Shown one piece after another: positions 9,259 to 17,866 of a stretch of DNA of 64,000 nt. The notes under the pieces were generated by a model that was not told the origin of the DNA, did not search any database, and was given only the letters and a program-made list of their open reading frames with translations. Origin of the DNA: Deltaproteobacteria bacterium (GTDB taxonomy: Bacteria; Myxococcota_A; UBA796; SXON01); contig CANKTH010000001.1 of the NCBI GenBank assembly GCA_947486185.1, positions 62,001 to 126,000 on the forward strand, given 5' to 3'. Made by a program: the position numbers and the translations under genes. The first letter of the stretch is position 1. Every line of letters begins with the position of its first letter.

Positions 9259-10325
9259 TACTGGACCACCAACGCCACTCCCTGGCTCGCCGGATCAAAG
9301 TCGGCGGAGAGCGAGACGCCCCCCGCCGCCTCGTTGGGCACCGTCCAGGTCTGACCAGTCGAAGAAATCACCGAGATCGCCCAGCTCCCCGTGGGGACCT
9401 GACCGCCGGTCAGGGTGCTCTCGGACTCGGACGCGGTGCCCACGCCAGTGGTGTGGAGGGCGGCGGGCACATAAAGCAGGTTGAGGCTGGTGAGGAGCAC
9501 CGGCGTGTTGACGCCCACCTGCCCGCTCACCACAAAGTCAGGGTAGATCGGGAGCTCCGCCGAGTAGGACTCTCCCGGCGGCGCCTCCAGGAACGAGAGG
9601 TAGATCCTTGGCCAGATATCAAGCAGGCCCTGGGCTGCGTACGCCTCGGTGGGGTGCGGGTCGGGCGCGCCGTCCCCGTCCGCGTCGAGCACCTCCACCA
9701 GGAACGCGGTAAGACAGGGATCTACGCCGTCATAGGGGCCGTCAAGCTGGATTGCGACGGTCTCGCTGTAGGCGACCGCGACGGGGCTGGCGCTCAGGGT
9801 CACCAGCTGTGGCTCCGTCTCGGTGCGCGAGACCGTGAGGGCGCTGCTGGTGAACACCGGACGTTGCACCGGGAGTTTGGACGCGGCGACCACCGTCACG
9901 TCGTCCAGCAGCTCGCCGCCCGACACCGTGACCGTCGCCACCTCCCCCGAGACCGCGTCCGCGAGGTGGGCGCCCACCACGTCGCCACAGGTCGCACCGC
10001 TGTTGGTGCCGATCAAGGGGTGGAAGTTGAGATCCTGGTCCACCAGCGCCGTGACCAACCACGCGCCGTCGGGCACGCCGGGAATCTGCCAGGGCGCCGC
10101 CTGCAATCCCACACCGTCACCCGTGAACTGCTCAAGCGGAACCGCCGCAAAGTTGACCGGTCTCCCCGTGCCGGCGGGCGGGGGCGGGTCCGCGGCGTCA
10201 TAGAGCAGGACGTAGGCGTTACCCGGTACGTCGACCCCGCTCACCACGAGCTCACCCGCGAGCGTATTTGCGGGCGGCTCAGCGCCGGGATCCAGCACGA
10301 CGGCACACGCGGCCAGGAACCACAT
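9258..10325 (-). CDS. Lipoprotein with ultra-short signal, beta-rich
   Basis: 355 residues. The protein starts MWFLAACAVV, with the lipobox LAAC and Cys already at position 7. A GGGAGAGG ribosome-binding site precedes the ATG, and there is no earlier in-frame start before a stop. The body is beta-rich and extracytoplasmic in character, with segments such as ELVVSGVDVPGNAYVLLYD and GAWLVTALVDQDLNFHP that recall carboxypeptidase-regulatory-like (Ig-like) domains. The cluster DADGDGAPDPHP looks like a calcium-binding turn. Probably a surface or periplasmic binding lipoprotein; first gene of the run ending at 5511. Confidence 0.65.
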   Translation of the reverse strand: MWFLAACAVVLDPGAEPPANTLAGELVVSGVDVPGNAYVLLYDAADPPPPAGTGRPVNFAAVPLEQFTGDGVGLQAAPWQIPGVPDGAWLVTALVDQDLNFHPLIGTNSGATCGDVVGAHLADAVSGEVATVTVSGGELLDDVTVVAASKLPVQRPVFTSSALTVSRTETEPQLVTLSASPVAVAYSETVAIQLDGPYDGVDPCLTAFLVEVLDADGDGAPDPHPTEAYAAQGLLDIWPRIYLSFLEAPPGESYSAELPIYPDFVVSGQVGVNTPVLLTSLNLLYVPAALHTTGVGTASESESTLTGGQVPTGSWAISVISSTGQTWTVPNEAAGGVSLSADFDPASQGVALVVQ

Positions 10326-10411
10326 CGGGACCTCTCCCGCGGAGCCTATCCGAATCGTAGCCGGCGGGTATCGCTGGCCGCAGAGTCCATCGAAAACGCG
10401 AGCGACCGCGG

Positions 10412-10963
10412 CTATTTGGCGGGCTGGGTGGAGGAGGCGTCGGGCAGCGGCATGAGCGAGGCAGGCGGCGCCTCGTCGGCCTCGGCCGGGGCCGCAGGGT
10501 CAACCACGGGCGCGCCGGGAGCCCGCGGCGTGACCTGGCTCTCGGTGTAGCCATCCGGAACGGTGAGCCCCCCCACATAGGGGCAGTCCCCCTCCATCAG
10601 TTTACCGTCCAACGCGGCCAGGAAGCGCTGCGGATGGGGCGACCCGGGAGCCCCTGGCGCGTGGATCTCCTTGAGGATCAGCTCGTTGTCCACCACCGTC
10701 CAGCTGCCGGCGTACCCAACCATACCCGACCATACGCACGTGCCCCCCGCGGGGCACGGGGAAACCAGGTCGATCGCTGCATACTGGTTGTTCTTGTCAA
10801 ACCGGATGTTCCGCGCGTAGTTGCGGGCACCGCACGGCGCCGCGGTCCAGTTCCCAACAAAACGAACGCCCACCGCCTCTCCCAGGAGGGTCTGCACCTT
10901 GGGCCCCTCGGGCAGGGGCTCCGGCTCGTCACAGGCGACGAACGCTGCCATGAACAGTATCAC
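10412..10963 (-). CDS. Small lipoprotein with paired cysteines
   Basis: 183 residues from a GTG at 10963. I chose this start because it overlaps the TGA of the upstream gene as GTGA, has GGGGAAGAA upstream, and gives a short lipoprotein signal MILFMAAFVAC. A longer frame begins at an ATG at 10993 inside the upstream gene. The mature part has Cys residues at APCGARNY, VSPCPAGGTCVW and GDCPYVGG, suggesting disulfides, in a compact beta domain with the segment MVGYAGSWTVVDNELIL. It ends in a Pro/Ala-rich tail. Function unknown; coupled to the LamG-like lipoprotein. Confidence 0.65.
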   Translation of the reverse strand: MILFMAAFVACDEPEPLPEGPKVQTLLGEAVGVRFVGNWTAAPCGARNYARNIRFDKNNQYAAIDLVSPCPAGGTCVWSGMVGYAGSWTVVDNELILKEIHAPGAPGSPHPQRFLAALDGKLMEGDCPYVGGLTVPDGYTESQVTPRAPGAPVVDPAAPAEADEAPPASLMPLPDASSTQPAK

Positions 10964-11616
10964 GGCTTCTTCCCCAAATTTCCAGAGATCCATGTTGGCC
11001 CGGCGACCGTGGCGACGACGCCCGACACGAGATCGGTCGCGGTCTCGCCCTCCCCCTCATCGAAGGGGAAGAGCAGCAAAGTGTCGGGATCGGGCTGGTG
11101 AGGGTCGGCAGGCACCAAGAAGGTGTCGGCGTAGCGCGCGGTGCTCGAGATCCGCAGCTCGTCGAGCACGCCCCAGAAGGCCTCCGCGCCGCGATTGCAG
11201 CCGATATAGAGCGTGCTACCTGGCGTTCCGTCGTACTCAATCGCCGCCAGCGTGACCACGGCGCCGTCCACGTAGAGCCGCAGATCGGCCGCGTCATAGG
11301 TGACAGTGAGGTGGTGGTCGACCCCGCGATCCAACGGCACGGCGTAGGCGCTCACCAGCACGTTCTCCAGGTACACGCCCAGCATATCCTGCTCGTCGAA
11401 GCGGAGTTCGACCAGACCTTGCCAGGACAACAGCGGCCGCTCGGCCGGCGCCGCCTCAGGATCCAGCCTGGCCCACAGCTCCACCGTAAAGGGCGGATTC
11501 AACGCCGGCGCGTCTACCACACTGACGCAATCGGGCTGGCCCGCGTAGTCCAGCGCCCACGCACCCGTGGGGCCTTCGTCGCATCCGAGCAGCACCAACA
11601 CCATCATCAGCGGCAT
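10960..11616 (-). CDS. LamG/concanavalin A-like lipoprotein
   Basis: 218 residues. The very short signal MPLMMVLVLLGC puts the lipidated Cys at 12. The rest is one LamG-like jelly-roll (concanavalin A-like) domain. It contains FTVELWARLDPE, VDHHLTVTYDAADLRLYVDG, the turn AFWGVLDELRISSTARY and the closing LLLFPFDEGEGETATD, all typical of LamG_3 domains that bind sugars or proteins at the cell surface. Its TGA overlaps the GTG of the next lipoprotein gene. It is divergent from namZ, with 42 bases between the start codons. Confidence 0.8.
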   Translation of the reverse strand: MPLMMVLVLLGCDEGPTGAWALDYAGQPDCVSVVDAPALNPPFTVELWARLDPEAAPAERPLLSWQGLVELRFDEQDMLGVYLENVLVSAYAVPLDRGVDHHLTVTYDAADLRLYVDGAVVTLAAIEYDGTPGSTLYIGCNRGAEAFWGVLDELRISSTARYADTFLVPADPHQPDPDTLLLFPFDEGEGETATDLVSGVVATVAGPTWISGNLGKKP

Positions 11617-11658
11617 TCACCCAGCGCGCAGGATATCCGCAGGGTCAGGAGCGCGCAC

Positions 11659-12819
11659 ATGCGGTCGGGCCTCGACGTGTTGTTTGACGATCTACACACC
11701 TTGGTGGGCAAGCGGGTCGGTGTGGCGTGCAACCACACCGCCGTGGACCGTGAACTGGTGCACCTGCTGGATCGCCTGCGCGCCACCAATATCCAGGTAG
11801 TTCGCATATTTACGCCCGAGCACGGCCTGCACGCCACTGCCCAGGACATGATCGCGGTGGAGGCGGGGGCGCCGGCGGTGGTGTCGCTGTACGGGCACGA
11901 CGCCGCGTCGCTCAGACCCAAGGGAGCGGATCTCGCGGATCTCGACGTCGTCCTCTTTGATATTCAGGATATCGGGAGCCGATACTACACGTACCAGGCG
12001 ACGCTGGGCTACATGATGGAGGTGGCGGCCACCACAGGCACGACGGTCGTGGTGCTCGACCGGCCCAACCCGATCGACGGCGTAAGCCTGGAGGGCAACG
12101 TGGTCGAGCCGGGATTTGAGAGTTTCGTCAGCGCCTATCCGCTCGCCGTACGCCATGGCATGACCCTTGGCGAGCTGGCGATCTTCTTCCGCGACGTGTG
12201 TAACATCCGCTGCAAGGTGGAGGTGATCCGGGTTGAAGGCTGGGATCGAGCCACCTGGTACGACGACGGGGACCTGCCCTGGGTCTTCCCGTCCCCCAAC
12301 ATGCCCACCCTGGAGACGGCGGCGATCTACCCGGGAATGTGCCTGATTGAAGGCACGAACCTATCCGAAGGCCGCGGAACGACCCGGCCCTTTCATCTGC
12401 TTGGCGCGCCATGGCTCGAGCCGAACGAGTTTGCTCGCCTCTGCCGCCAGGGCGCGTTGGACAACGGGCTCGCCGGGGTCAGATTCCGGCCGGCCACCTT
12501 CGAACCCCGCTTCCAGAAATTCGTAGGTATACCCTGCCATGGGGTGGAGATCTTCGTCCAGGATCGATACGCGATGGAGAGCTACCTGCTGGGGCTGGTG
12601 ACCTTGGAGGCGGCGCTCCGCGCGGCCCCGGACCAGTTCCGGTGGCGCACCGAGACCTACGAATTTGTCGATACGCCGATCGCGATCGATCTGCTCACTG
12701 GGTCGTCGGAGGCGCGAGTCGCGCTCGAGAGCCGGATTCGCCCGCGCGAGCTGGTCACGGCGTGGGACGCCGGACGGAAGGAGTGGGAGGAGGCGCGTCA
12801 GAGTTGCCTGCTCTATTGA
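11659..12819 (+). CDS. namZ: Exo-beta-N-acetylmuramidase NamZ family (DUF1343)
   Basis: 386 residues. The reading frame opens further upstream, but AGGAG lies 7 bases before the ATG at 11659, and the family homology starts there. NamZ removes terminal N-acetylmuramic acid from peptidoglycan fragments during wall recycling. Conserved DUF1343 segments are RIFTPEHGLHA, FDIQDIGSRYYTYQATLGYM, VLDRPNPIDG, VFPSPNMPTLETAAIYPG and NLSEGRGTTRPF, in the usual order over the usual length. No signal peptide is visible, so a cytoplasmic recycling role is likelier unless export is non-classical. It stands alone between oppositely oriented genes. Confidence 0.9.
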   Translation: MRSGLDVLFDDLHTLVGKRVGVACNHTAVDRELVHLLDRLRATNIQVVRIFTPEHGLHATAQDMIAVEAGAPAVVSLYGHDAASLRPKGADLADLDVVLFDIQDIGSRYYTYQATLGYMMEVAATTGTTVVVLDRPNPIDGVSLEGNVVEPGFESFVSAYPLAVRHGMTLGELAIFFRDVCNIRCKVEVIRVEGWDRATWYDDGDLPWVFPSPNMPTLETAAIYPGMCLIEGTNLSEGRGTTRPFHLLGAPWLEPNEFARLCRQGALDNGLAGVRFRPATFEPRFQKFVGIPCHGVEIFVQDRYAMESYLLGLVTLEAALRAAPDQFRWRTETYEFVDTPIAIDLLTGSSEARVALESRIRPRELVTAWDAGRKEWEEARQSCLLY

Positions 12820-12898
12820 CGGGAGAGGAGGCTTCAACGCTCGGCAGGGATGGGGGCGCCGGGTGATATCAGACGGAGAAGCCCGTGACCTAAGCCGA

Positions 12899-12920
12899 TT
12901 CGCCGGCACGCTCAGGCGAA
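12899..12920. terminator. Weak hairpin between convergent genes
   Basis: Arms TTCGCC and GGCGAA separated by ten bases lie in the 122-base gap between convergent namZ and the MopE-motif gene. It could terminate either transcript, but there is no T-run. Confidence 0.25.
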
Positions 12921-12941
12921 CCGCAGAGGCCAGGAGCTCCC

Positions 12942-13964
12942 TCACTCCCCGAGTGGCACCTCTACCACCTCCGCCTCCCGCCCCAACCCAGACAGCCTCA
13001 GCTCCGACAGCACCGACTCCGCCGCCGCACGGTCCCAGTCGCCGGCATCGTCGGCCGCCGACTCCGTGAAGGACGCGCCCAGAGGGGCGCAGGATCCGTC
13101 TTCACCCGGGTACACCGCGGCGTTCTGGTCGTCGCAGTCGAACTCCGCGCCGAAGCCGTCGTCGTCGGCGTCCGCCACCGCGCAGGTCCCCCACCCCTCG
13201 GCGTCGACCTCCGCTTCGGTGAGATCAAAGCGGGAATCGGCGCAGCCATCGGTGTCCGCCGACGCCAACACGGAGATCCGGTGGTTCCCCGCCGGCGAGG
13301 CGATCGACACATCCCAGGCCGACACCAGCCCCGTCAGCGCATGGGCGCTCCACCGACACTCCGGGTCGGCCCAGGTCTCCGCCAATACCACGCGGTGGTC
13401 CAGGCCCTCTCCCTGAGCGGTGTACGACCACGAGCCCCGCGCCCGCCCGTCTTCCGGCCAGGCCGGATCCAACGTGCCGGTCCACGAGGCCTCGAAGGCC
13501 TGGGTATCTACGACCGGGCCCGCCAGGGGATCGCGGCTGCCCGCAAACCGGGCCGCGAAGTTGAGCTCCGTCCACGCGCCGGCCGCCCGCGACACCGTGA
13601 CGTCCAGGCTGGTGACGCCCGCCTCGACCGACTGCGCCACCGACACGGCCACGCCCGCGCTGGTGGTGCACGACTCAGCGACGATGGCACCCTCGGGCAA
13701 CCCGTCCTCGCTCCAAACCGAGGGACAACCAGGCTCAAAGTGCTCCTGAGCCATGGCCATCATGCCCTCCATCCGGTCCAGCACGCCGAGGCGACCCACC
13801 TCGGACCAGGCGTGAGCGTCGGCGGCGGACTCGACCCCCGGGCAGACGAAGGTCAGGTCGCTGGCTGATGCGGGGGACGCTGCGAGGAGAAGGACGGCGA
13901 ACGACAAGACAGCTCCAACAACGCACTCCTTATGTCCCGAGCACGTCGACCTGTCCGACCACAC
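12942..13964 (-). CDS. Secreted protein with MopE-like metal-binding motif
   Basis: Up to 340 residues. The signal peptide (LSFAVLLLAASPASA) starts about 20 residues into the frame. The true start may therefore be a TTG at 13907, which has GGAG six bases ahead, instead of the ATG at 13964, which has no spaced ribosome-binding site. The C-terminal part contains DADDDGFGAEFDCDDQNAAV followed by YPG, the putative metal-binding repeat found in Methylococcus MopE and very common in myxobacterial surface proteins. The rest is beta-rich with spaced cysteines. Probably an outer-surface or secreted protein; metal not known. Confidence 0.7.
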   Translation of the reverse strand: MWSDRSTCSGHKECVVGAVLSFAVLLLAASPASASDLTFVCPGVESAADAHAWSEVGRLGVLDRMEGMMAMAQEHFEPGCPSVWSEDGLPEGAIVAESCTTSAGVAVSVAQSVEAGVTSLDVTVSRAAGAWTELNFAARFAGSRDPLAGPVVDTQAFEASWTGTLDPAWPEDGRARGSWSYTAQGEGLDHRVVLAETWADPECRWSAHALTGLVSAWDVSIASPAGNHRISVLASADTDGCADSRFDLTEAEVDAEGWGTCAVADADDDGFGAEFDCDDQNAAVYPGEDGSCAPLGASFTESAADDAGDWDRAAAESVLSELRLSGLGREAEVVEVPLGE

Positions 13965-13991
13965 ATCCCCACACGCCGGGCCCGCGCGACC

Positions 13992-15077
13992 TCAGCGCCC
14001 CACCCACGCCACCGCGGCGGCCACCTGAAGCCGAGGCTGTTCATCACGGAGCAAGGTACGAAGTACCGCTTCGCTGCCACCGACCCGCCCCAACTGGTGA
14101 ATCGCGGCGAGGCGCACAGGCAGAGCCCCCGAGCTCGCCAGGTCCTCCAGCGATCTTCGCGCAGCACCGCCGCGGCCTTCGGCCTGAACCAGCCGCCCGA
14201 GCGCCCGGGTCGCCGCGAGACGGATGTCCCCATCCGGGCTCTCCGCGGCGCGGATCGCCTCGGCCGTGTCGGCGTCCGCCAGGTCCAAGAGCGCGCGCGC
14301 GACGGGCGACGCCGCCGGACCCGGCGACGCCGCTCCCAGCTCGACCAGCCATTCCGCAGCCTCAATGCTCAGGTCTTCGTCCGGGTCCGCGAGCGCCGCC
14401 ACAAACCAGGGCCGCGCCGCGACGGGATCCGCGACCCACCATGCCGCAGCCAACGAAGGCGCCATCGGCGGCTCGACCGCCTCGACCGCCGCCGCGAGGC
14501 TCGACTGAAGCGGGAGCCGGCAGCGGATCAGGGCCCGCGGCAGGCTGAGATCCATCGGGAGCTCCCCCGTCGCGAGCCGTTCGCCGAGCCGCGCCAGCGC
14601 CGCGGCGTCCCCCGCATGGGCCGCAGCGAGCAACAAGAGCTCCGGGTCGGCGGCGGTGGCGGCCGCGAGCTCAGCGAGGGGGGCCCGCCAGCGTGCCGCG
14701 TCACGAAAAGACAGCTCCAAGGCTGCCAGACCTCGCGTATAAGGCTCGAGCGAGGTCTCCCGAGCCAGACCCTCGAGGAGCGTGTCGGCCTCCGCCTCAG
14801 CCCGGTGTCCGAGCGCTGGAATTACCGCCCGCCGCACAAAATAGCTCGGGTCATAACGGCCGCGCGCGCCCCACGTGCCGCCCGCAGGTGCAGCTTCGAG
14901 GCGGATCAACACCGGCAGCGCCTCTCGACGCTCCAGAGGATCGAGCGAGCTCGCCGCGGCTTCCAGCACACCTCGCACCTCGGCGTCGACCACGCGGGTC
15001 TCGAACACTGCGGGCGCCCCCGTGTGGGGGCAGCCGAGGAGCCCCCACCCGAGGACGACTCCAAAGGTGACGGTCAC
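13992..15077 (-). CDS. HEAT-repeat lipoprotein
   Basis: 361 residues. The signal ends at lipobox LLGC (Cys 16). The remainder is nearly all alpha-helical HEAT-type repeats: for example RREALPVLIRLEAAP, YFVRRAVIPALGHRAEAEAD, DGDIRLAATRALGRLVQAEG and ALPVRLAAIHQLGRVGGSEAV. Such solenoids bind partner proteins. Its ATG overlaps the stop of the double-FHA gene by four bases, so it is probably a periplasm-facing partner of that membrane protein. Confidence 0.8.
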   Translation of the reverse strand: MTVTFGVVLGWGLLGCPHTGAPAVFETRVVDAEVRGVLEAAASSLDPLERREALPVLIRLEAAPAGGTWGARGRYDPSYFVRRAVIPALGHRAEAEADTLLEGLARETSLEPYTRGLAALELSFRDAARWRAPLAELAAATAADPELLLLAAAHAGDAAALARLGERLATGELPMDLSLPRALIRCRLPLQSSLAAAVEAVEPPMAPSLAAAWWVADPVAARPWFVAALADPDEDLSIEAAEWLVELGAASPGPAASPVARALLDLADADTAEAIRAAESPDGDIRLAATRALGRLVQAEGRGGAARRSLEDLASSGALPVRLAAIHQLGRVGGSEAVLRTLLRDEQPRLQVAAAVAWVGR

Positions 15078-16750
15078 GGCAAAGAGGCGAGGCGCGCCGC
15101 CGCTTTGTCGTAGAGCTCCGTGCCGCTCCCCGTCAGGGTCATGACCTTCTTGTACATGATCTTGGCCACCGAGACCTGCTCGATGTCCTCCAGGCGCCGG
15201 GCCTCTTTATAGAGCTCTGACGCCTCTTCTTGGAGAGCGGTATCCACGGCGCGGAGGTCGGCTTTGGCGTCGGCGTGGTAGGGATTGAGCTTCAGCGTCT
15301 CCTTGAACAGGTTTCGCGCTCGAACATTGTCCCCCGACGCCAGGGCCGCGCTCGCCGCCCGGTAGCTCTTGGCGCTGTCCGCGCTCATGCGGTCCTGGGC
15401 GCGGCGCACCCGCTCCTCCGCTTCGGCGCCCAACGCTCCGCCATCCGTCTTGGCGACCTCCTCCCAGATCCTGAGCGCCTCAGCTGTACGACCCTCATTA
15501 TAGGCGGCGTTGGCAGCGTCCATCTTGCCCTGGAGCGGGTTTCGTACACTGACCACGGGCACCGGCGGCGGCGGCTCCTCCTGCTCGACCGGCGCTCCTC
15601 CAGCGACCTGCCGGGGCGCAGAGGCCGGCGCCGGCGTGGTGACCGGGGGAGTCAGGCCGACCCCCGCCGCGGACCAGACCATGGACTCCGCCGCGCCGTG
15701 GCTGCGCCGCCGCGCCTCCCCGTACGAAGGATCCAGCTTGACCGCCTCAAGATAACTGTCCGTCGCTTCCGGCCACCGCCCGGCCTTCGCCGCCTCGTCC
15801 CCCTTTCCCAGGAGCGCCCCGACCGCCGCGCTCGGGGCCAGAGGCTCCACCGGCGCACGCGGGGCCGCCGAGAGTCCGCCACGCGCGTAGTAGATCCCGA
15901 AGGCGAGGAGCACGATGAGGAGCCCGCCCACCAGCATGACCAGCGGCACCACGACCAGCAGCACGCGGATGTAGACGTTGTCGAGGAAGCCGGGCGCCGC
16001 CTTTCTGGGGCGTTTGACCCGCTGGGTCGGCGCCGCCGCCTGGGCGCTGTTGCGCACCGCGGTGGCCGGGTCGTCATCAAACGCATCCGGGCGGGGCCCG
16101 GCGTCGGTCGTAAACTGCAGCTCTACCGCGCCGATTCGGATCCGATCCCCGTTACCCAGGATCCGATCCCGCACCCGCGCAGCGTTCACAAACGTACCGT
16201 TTGAGCTTCCCTTGTCGCGAACCCACCACCGGCCCTGGCTGGCGCCGATCTCCGCGTGCTCACGCGACGAGGCCGGCTCCGGCAGGACCACATCGCTCTT
16301 GTCCGAGCGGCCGAGCGTGGTGATTCGATTGGCGTGAAGCACATAATCACGCGGCATCCGGTGGGCCGAGGTGACAATGAGGCGGGCGACCTGCCCCGGC
16401 GCTGCGGCGAGGCTCGGCTCGGGCAGGGTGATCTCTCCGGTGGACTCAGGGCCCATGCGCGAAAACGCCAGCGTGAAGGGATCGATCGTGAGCTCGTCGC
16501 CATCGCCCACCACCTGCCGGGACACCCGTTTGCCGCGGTACCAGGTGCCGTTGCCGCTCCCGATGTCTTCGACGACGATGCCCTCGCCGCCGATGTGAAT
16601 ACGTGCGTGGCGGCGCGAGATGCCGATATCGGACAACACAACGTCGTTGTCTTCGGCGCGGCCGAGGACGAGAGTGCCCGGCGAAAGCGCAAAACGCCGC
16701 TCGGGCACACCCGGTCGTCGTACCACCAGCTCGATCTGGCGTGCTGCCAC
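15074..16750 (-). CDS. Double-FHA-domain membrane protein with periplasmic TPR region
   Basis: 558 residues from GTG. FHA1 (about 20-95) keeps the phosphothreonine-binding set Gly30-Arg31, Ser45, His48 and Asn67. FHA2 (about 122-215) keeps Gly147-Arg148, Ser162, His165 and Asn184. A linker leads to one membrane helix (about 262-287). Then come a Pro-rich segment and TPR-like helices, including GRWPEATDSYLEAVKLDPSY and ARNLFKETLKLNPYHADAK. FHA domains read Thr phosphorylation, so this protein can couple kinase signalling in the cytoplasm to assemblies on the far side of the membrane. The kinase-like gene 19366-21150 is three genes upstream on the same strand. Confidence 0.9.
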   Translation of the reverse strand: MAARQIELVVRRPGVPERRFALSPGTLVLGRAEDNDVVLSDIGISRRHARIHIGGEGIVVEDIGSGNGTWYRGKRVSRQVVGDGDELTIDPFTLAFSRMGPESTGEITLPEPSLAAAPGQVARLIVTSAHRMPRDYVLHANRITTLGRSDKSDVVLPEPASSREHAEIGASQGRWWVRDKGSSNGTFVNAARVRDRILGNGDRIRIGAVELQFTTDAGPRPDAFDDDPATAVRNSAQAAAPTQRVKRPRKAAPGFLDNVYIRVLLVVVPLVMLVGGLLIVLLAFGIYYARGGLSAAPRAPVEPLAPSAAVGALLGKGDEAAKAGRWPEATDSYLEAVKLDPSYGEARRRSHGAAESMVWSAAGVGLTPPVTTPAPASAPRQVAGGAPVEQEEPPPPVPVVSVRNPLQGKMDAANAAYNEGRTAEALRIWEEVAKTDGGALGAEAEERVRRAQDRMSADSAKSYRAASAALASGDNVRARNLFKETLKLNPYHADAKADLRAVDTALQEEASELYKEARRLEDIEQVSVAKIMYKKVMTLTGSGTELYDKAAARLASLP

Positions 16751-16831
16751 TCCGCCTCCACCTACGCCACTAACGCGGCCAGCCCCTCGCGGCGCCCGAC
16801 CGCCGTCCGCCGCCCTGGCCAGAGCCGCGGC

Positions 16832-17866
16832 TCAGGGCCCGCGGGCCACCAGGGCCTCCACCAGCGCTTCGCCGAGCAGGTGGTGACCGGGCTCGCTGGG
16901 ATGGACCTGATCGAGGAAATAACCGAGTGTGACCACAGGATCCCGGAAGACCTCGGGCCCGTCGACCAACGGCGCGTCCAGCTCCTCGGCGACGAGGCGC
17001 ATTGCGGCCCGATACTCGACGACCGCCTCAGGGGGCGCGACCTCGTCGAGATCGAGGGGCGCGGGAAGGATGAGAAAGGCAGGTTGTGCGCCGAGAGAAC
17101 GGGACGTCGCACCCAAACGCCGTAGGTTGTCCAGGTACCGCGGCAGGGGGACACGGTTGTTCCCCGCGTTGCCGATGTCGCCCCCGCCGTCGATGAAACG
17201 GACCCGCCGGGCCGCGAGCCAGGGGCTCAAGAGCAGGCGCGCGACCCGGTAGGTGGCAAAAGTGCGCATCGGTCCAGCGGCCTTTTCAACGAATCGGGCG
17301 CCTTTGTCCTGAAAGAAGACATCGCTCCACTGGTTGGCGATGATCACCCAGTCGGGAGCGTACCGCGCGCCGTGCTCCTGGAGCACCTGGAGCGATTGTT
17401 CGGAAGAATGGCCGGGCACCGCGCCGATCCACGCCGTCACGTTGCGTGACCACCGCGCGCTCAACGCCTGGGCAGCGACCGAGGTAAACACGTCGCGCTC
17501 GGGTACGCCATAGCCGAACACCGATGAGTCTCCGAGAGAAAACAGACGTATTTCGCCATCTTCTTTGGGAACCGGATCTGGACCACGAAGCCCGAGCCGG
17601 TTGATACGCGTGAGCACGCCCCCTTCGACGGTCTGGGATGCGGGCGCCAACGTCCAACTCCCGGACTCGTTCTGGGCGAGAGGGATCTCCAGGCTCCGAC
17701 GCGCGGCCGTGATCTTCCCACTGAATTCAGGATCTTCTACGCCGGGGCGCGGGAGCGGAATGGTCCGATGGCGCGGGATCAGCGTTCGCTCCGCCACCGC
17801 GGCGGCACCCTCCAGGAGCAGGAAGAAGGCCAGTACCACCACCATGCTCTTCAGGACCCGGCGCAC
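16832..17866 (-). CDS. SGNH/GDSL-type hydrolase, membrane-anchored
   Basis: 344 residues from the GTG at 17866 (GGAG five bases ahead). The frame extends upstream, but only into the coding region of the neighbour. An ATG at 17845 is the alternative. The N-terminal helix MVVVLAFFLLLEGAAAVA is a signal or anchor. The SGNH blocks are LFSLGDSSVFGYGV (block I with the Ser nucleophile), ANQWSDVFF where GxND is expected (weak block III), and DQVHPSEPGHHLLGEAL (block V Asp/His). Such enzymes deacylate or deacetylate envelope glycans and lipids. It overlaps the metalloprotease gene by 16 bases. Confidence 0.8.
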   Translation of the reverse strand: MRRVLKSMVVVLAFFLLLEGAAAVAERTLIPRHRTIPLPRPGVEDPEFSGKITAARRSLEIPLAQNESGSWTLAPASQTVEGGVLTRINRLGLRGPDPVPKEDGEIRLFSLGDSSVFGYGVPERDVFTSVAAQALSARWSRNVTAWIGAVPGHSSEQSLQVLQEHGARYAPDWVIIANQWSDVFFQDKGARFVEKAAGPMRTFATYRVARLLLSPWLAARRVRFIDGGGDIGNAGNNRVPLPRYLDNLRRLGATSRSLGAQPAFLILPAPLDLDEVAPPEAVVEYRAAMRLVAEELDAPLVDGPEVFRDPVVTLGYFLDQVHPSEPGHHLLGEALVEALVARGP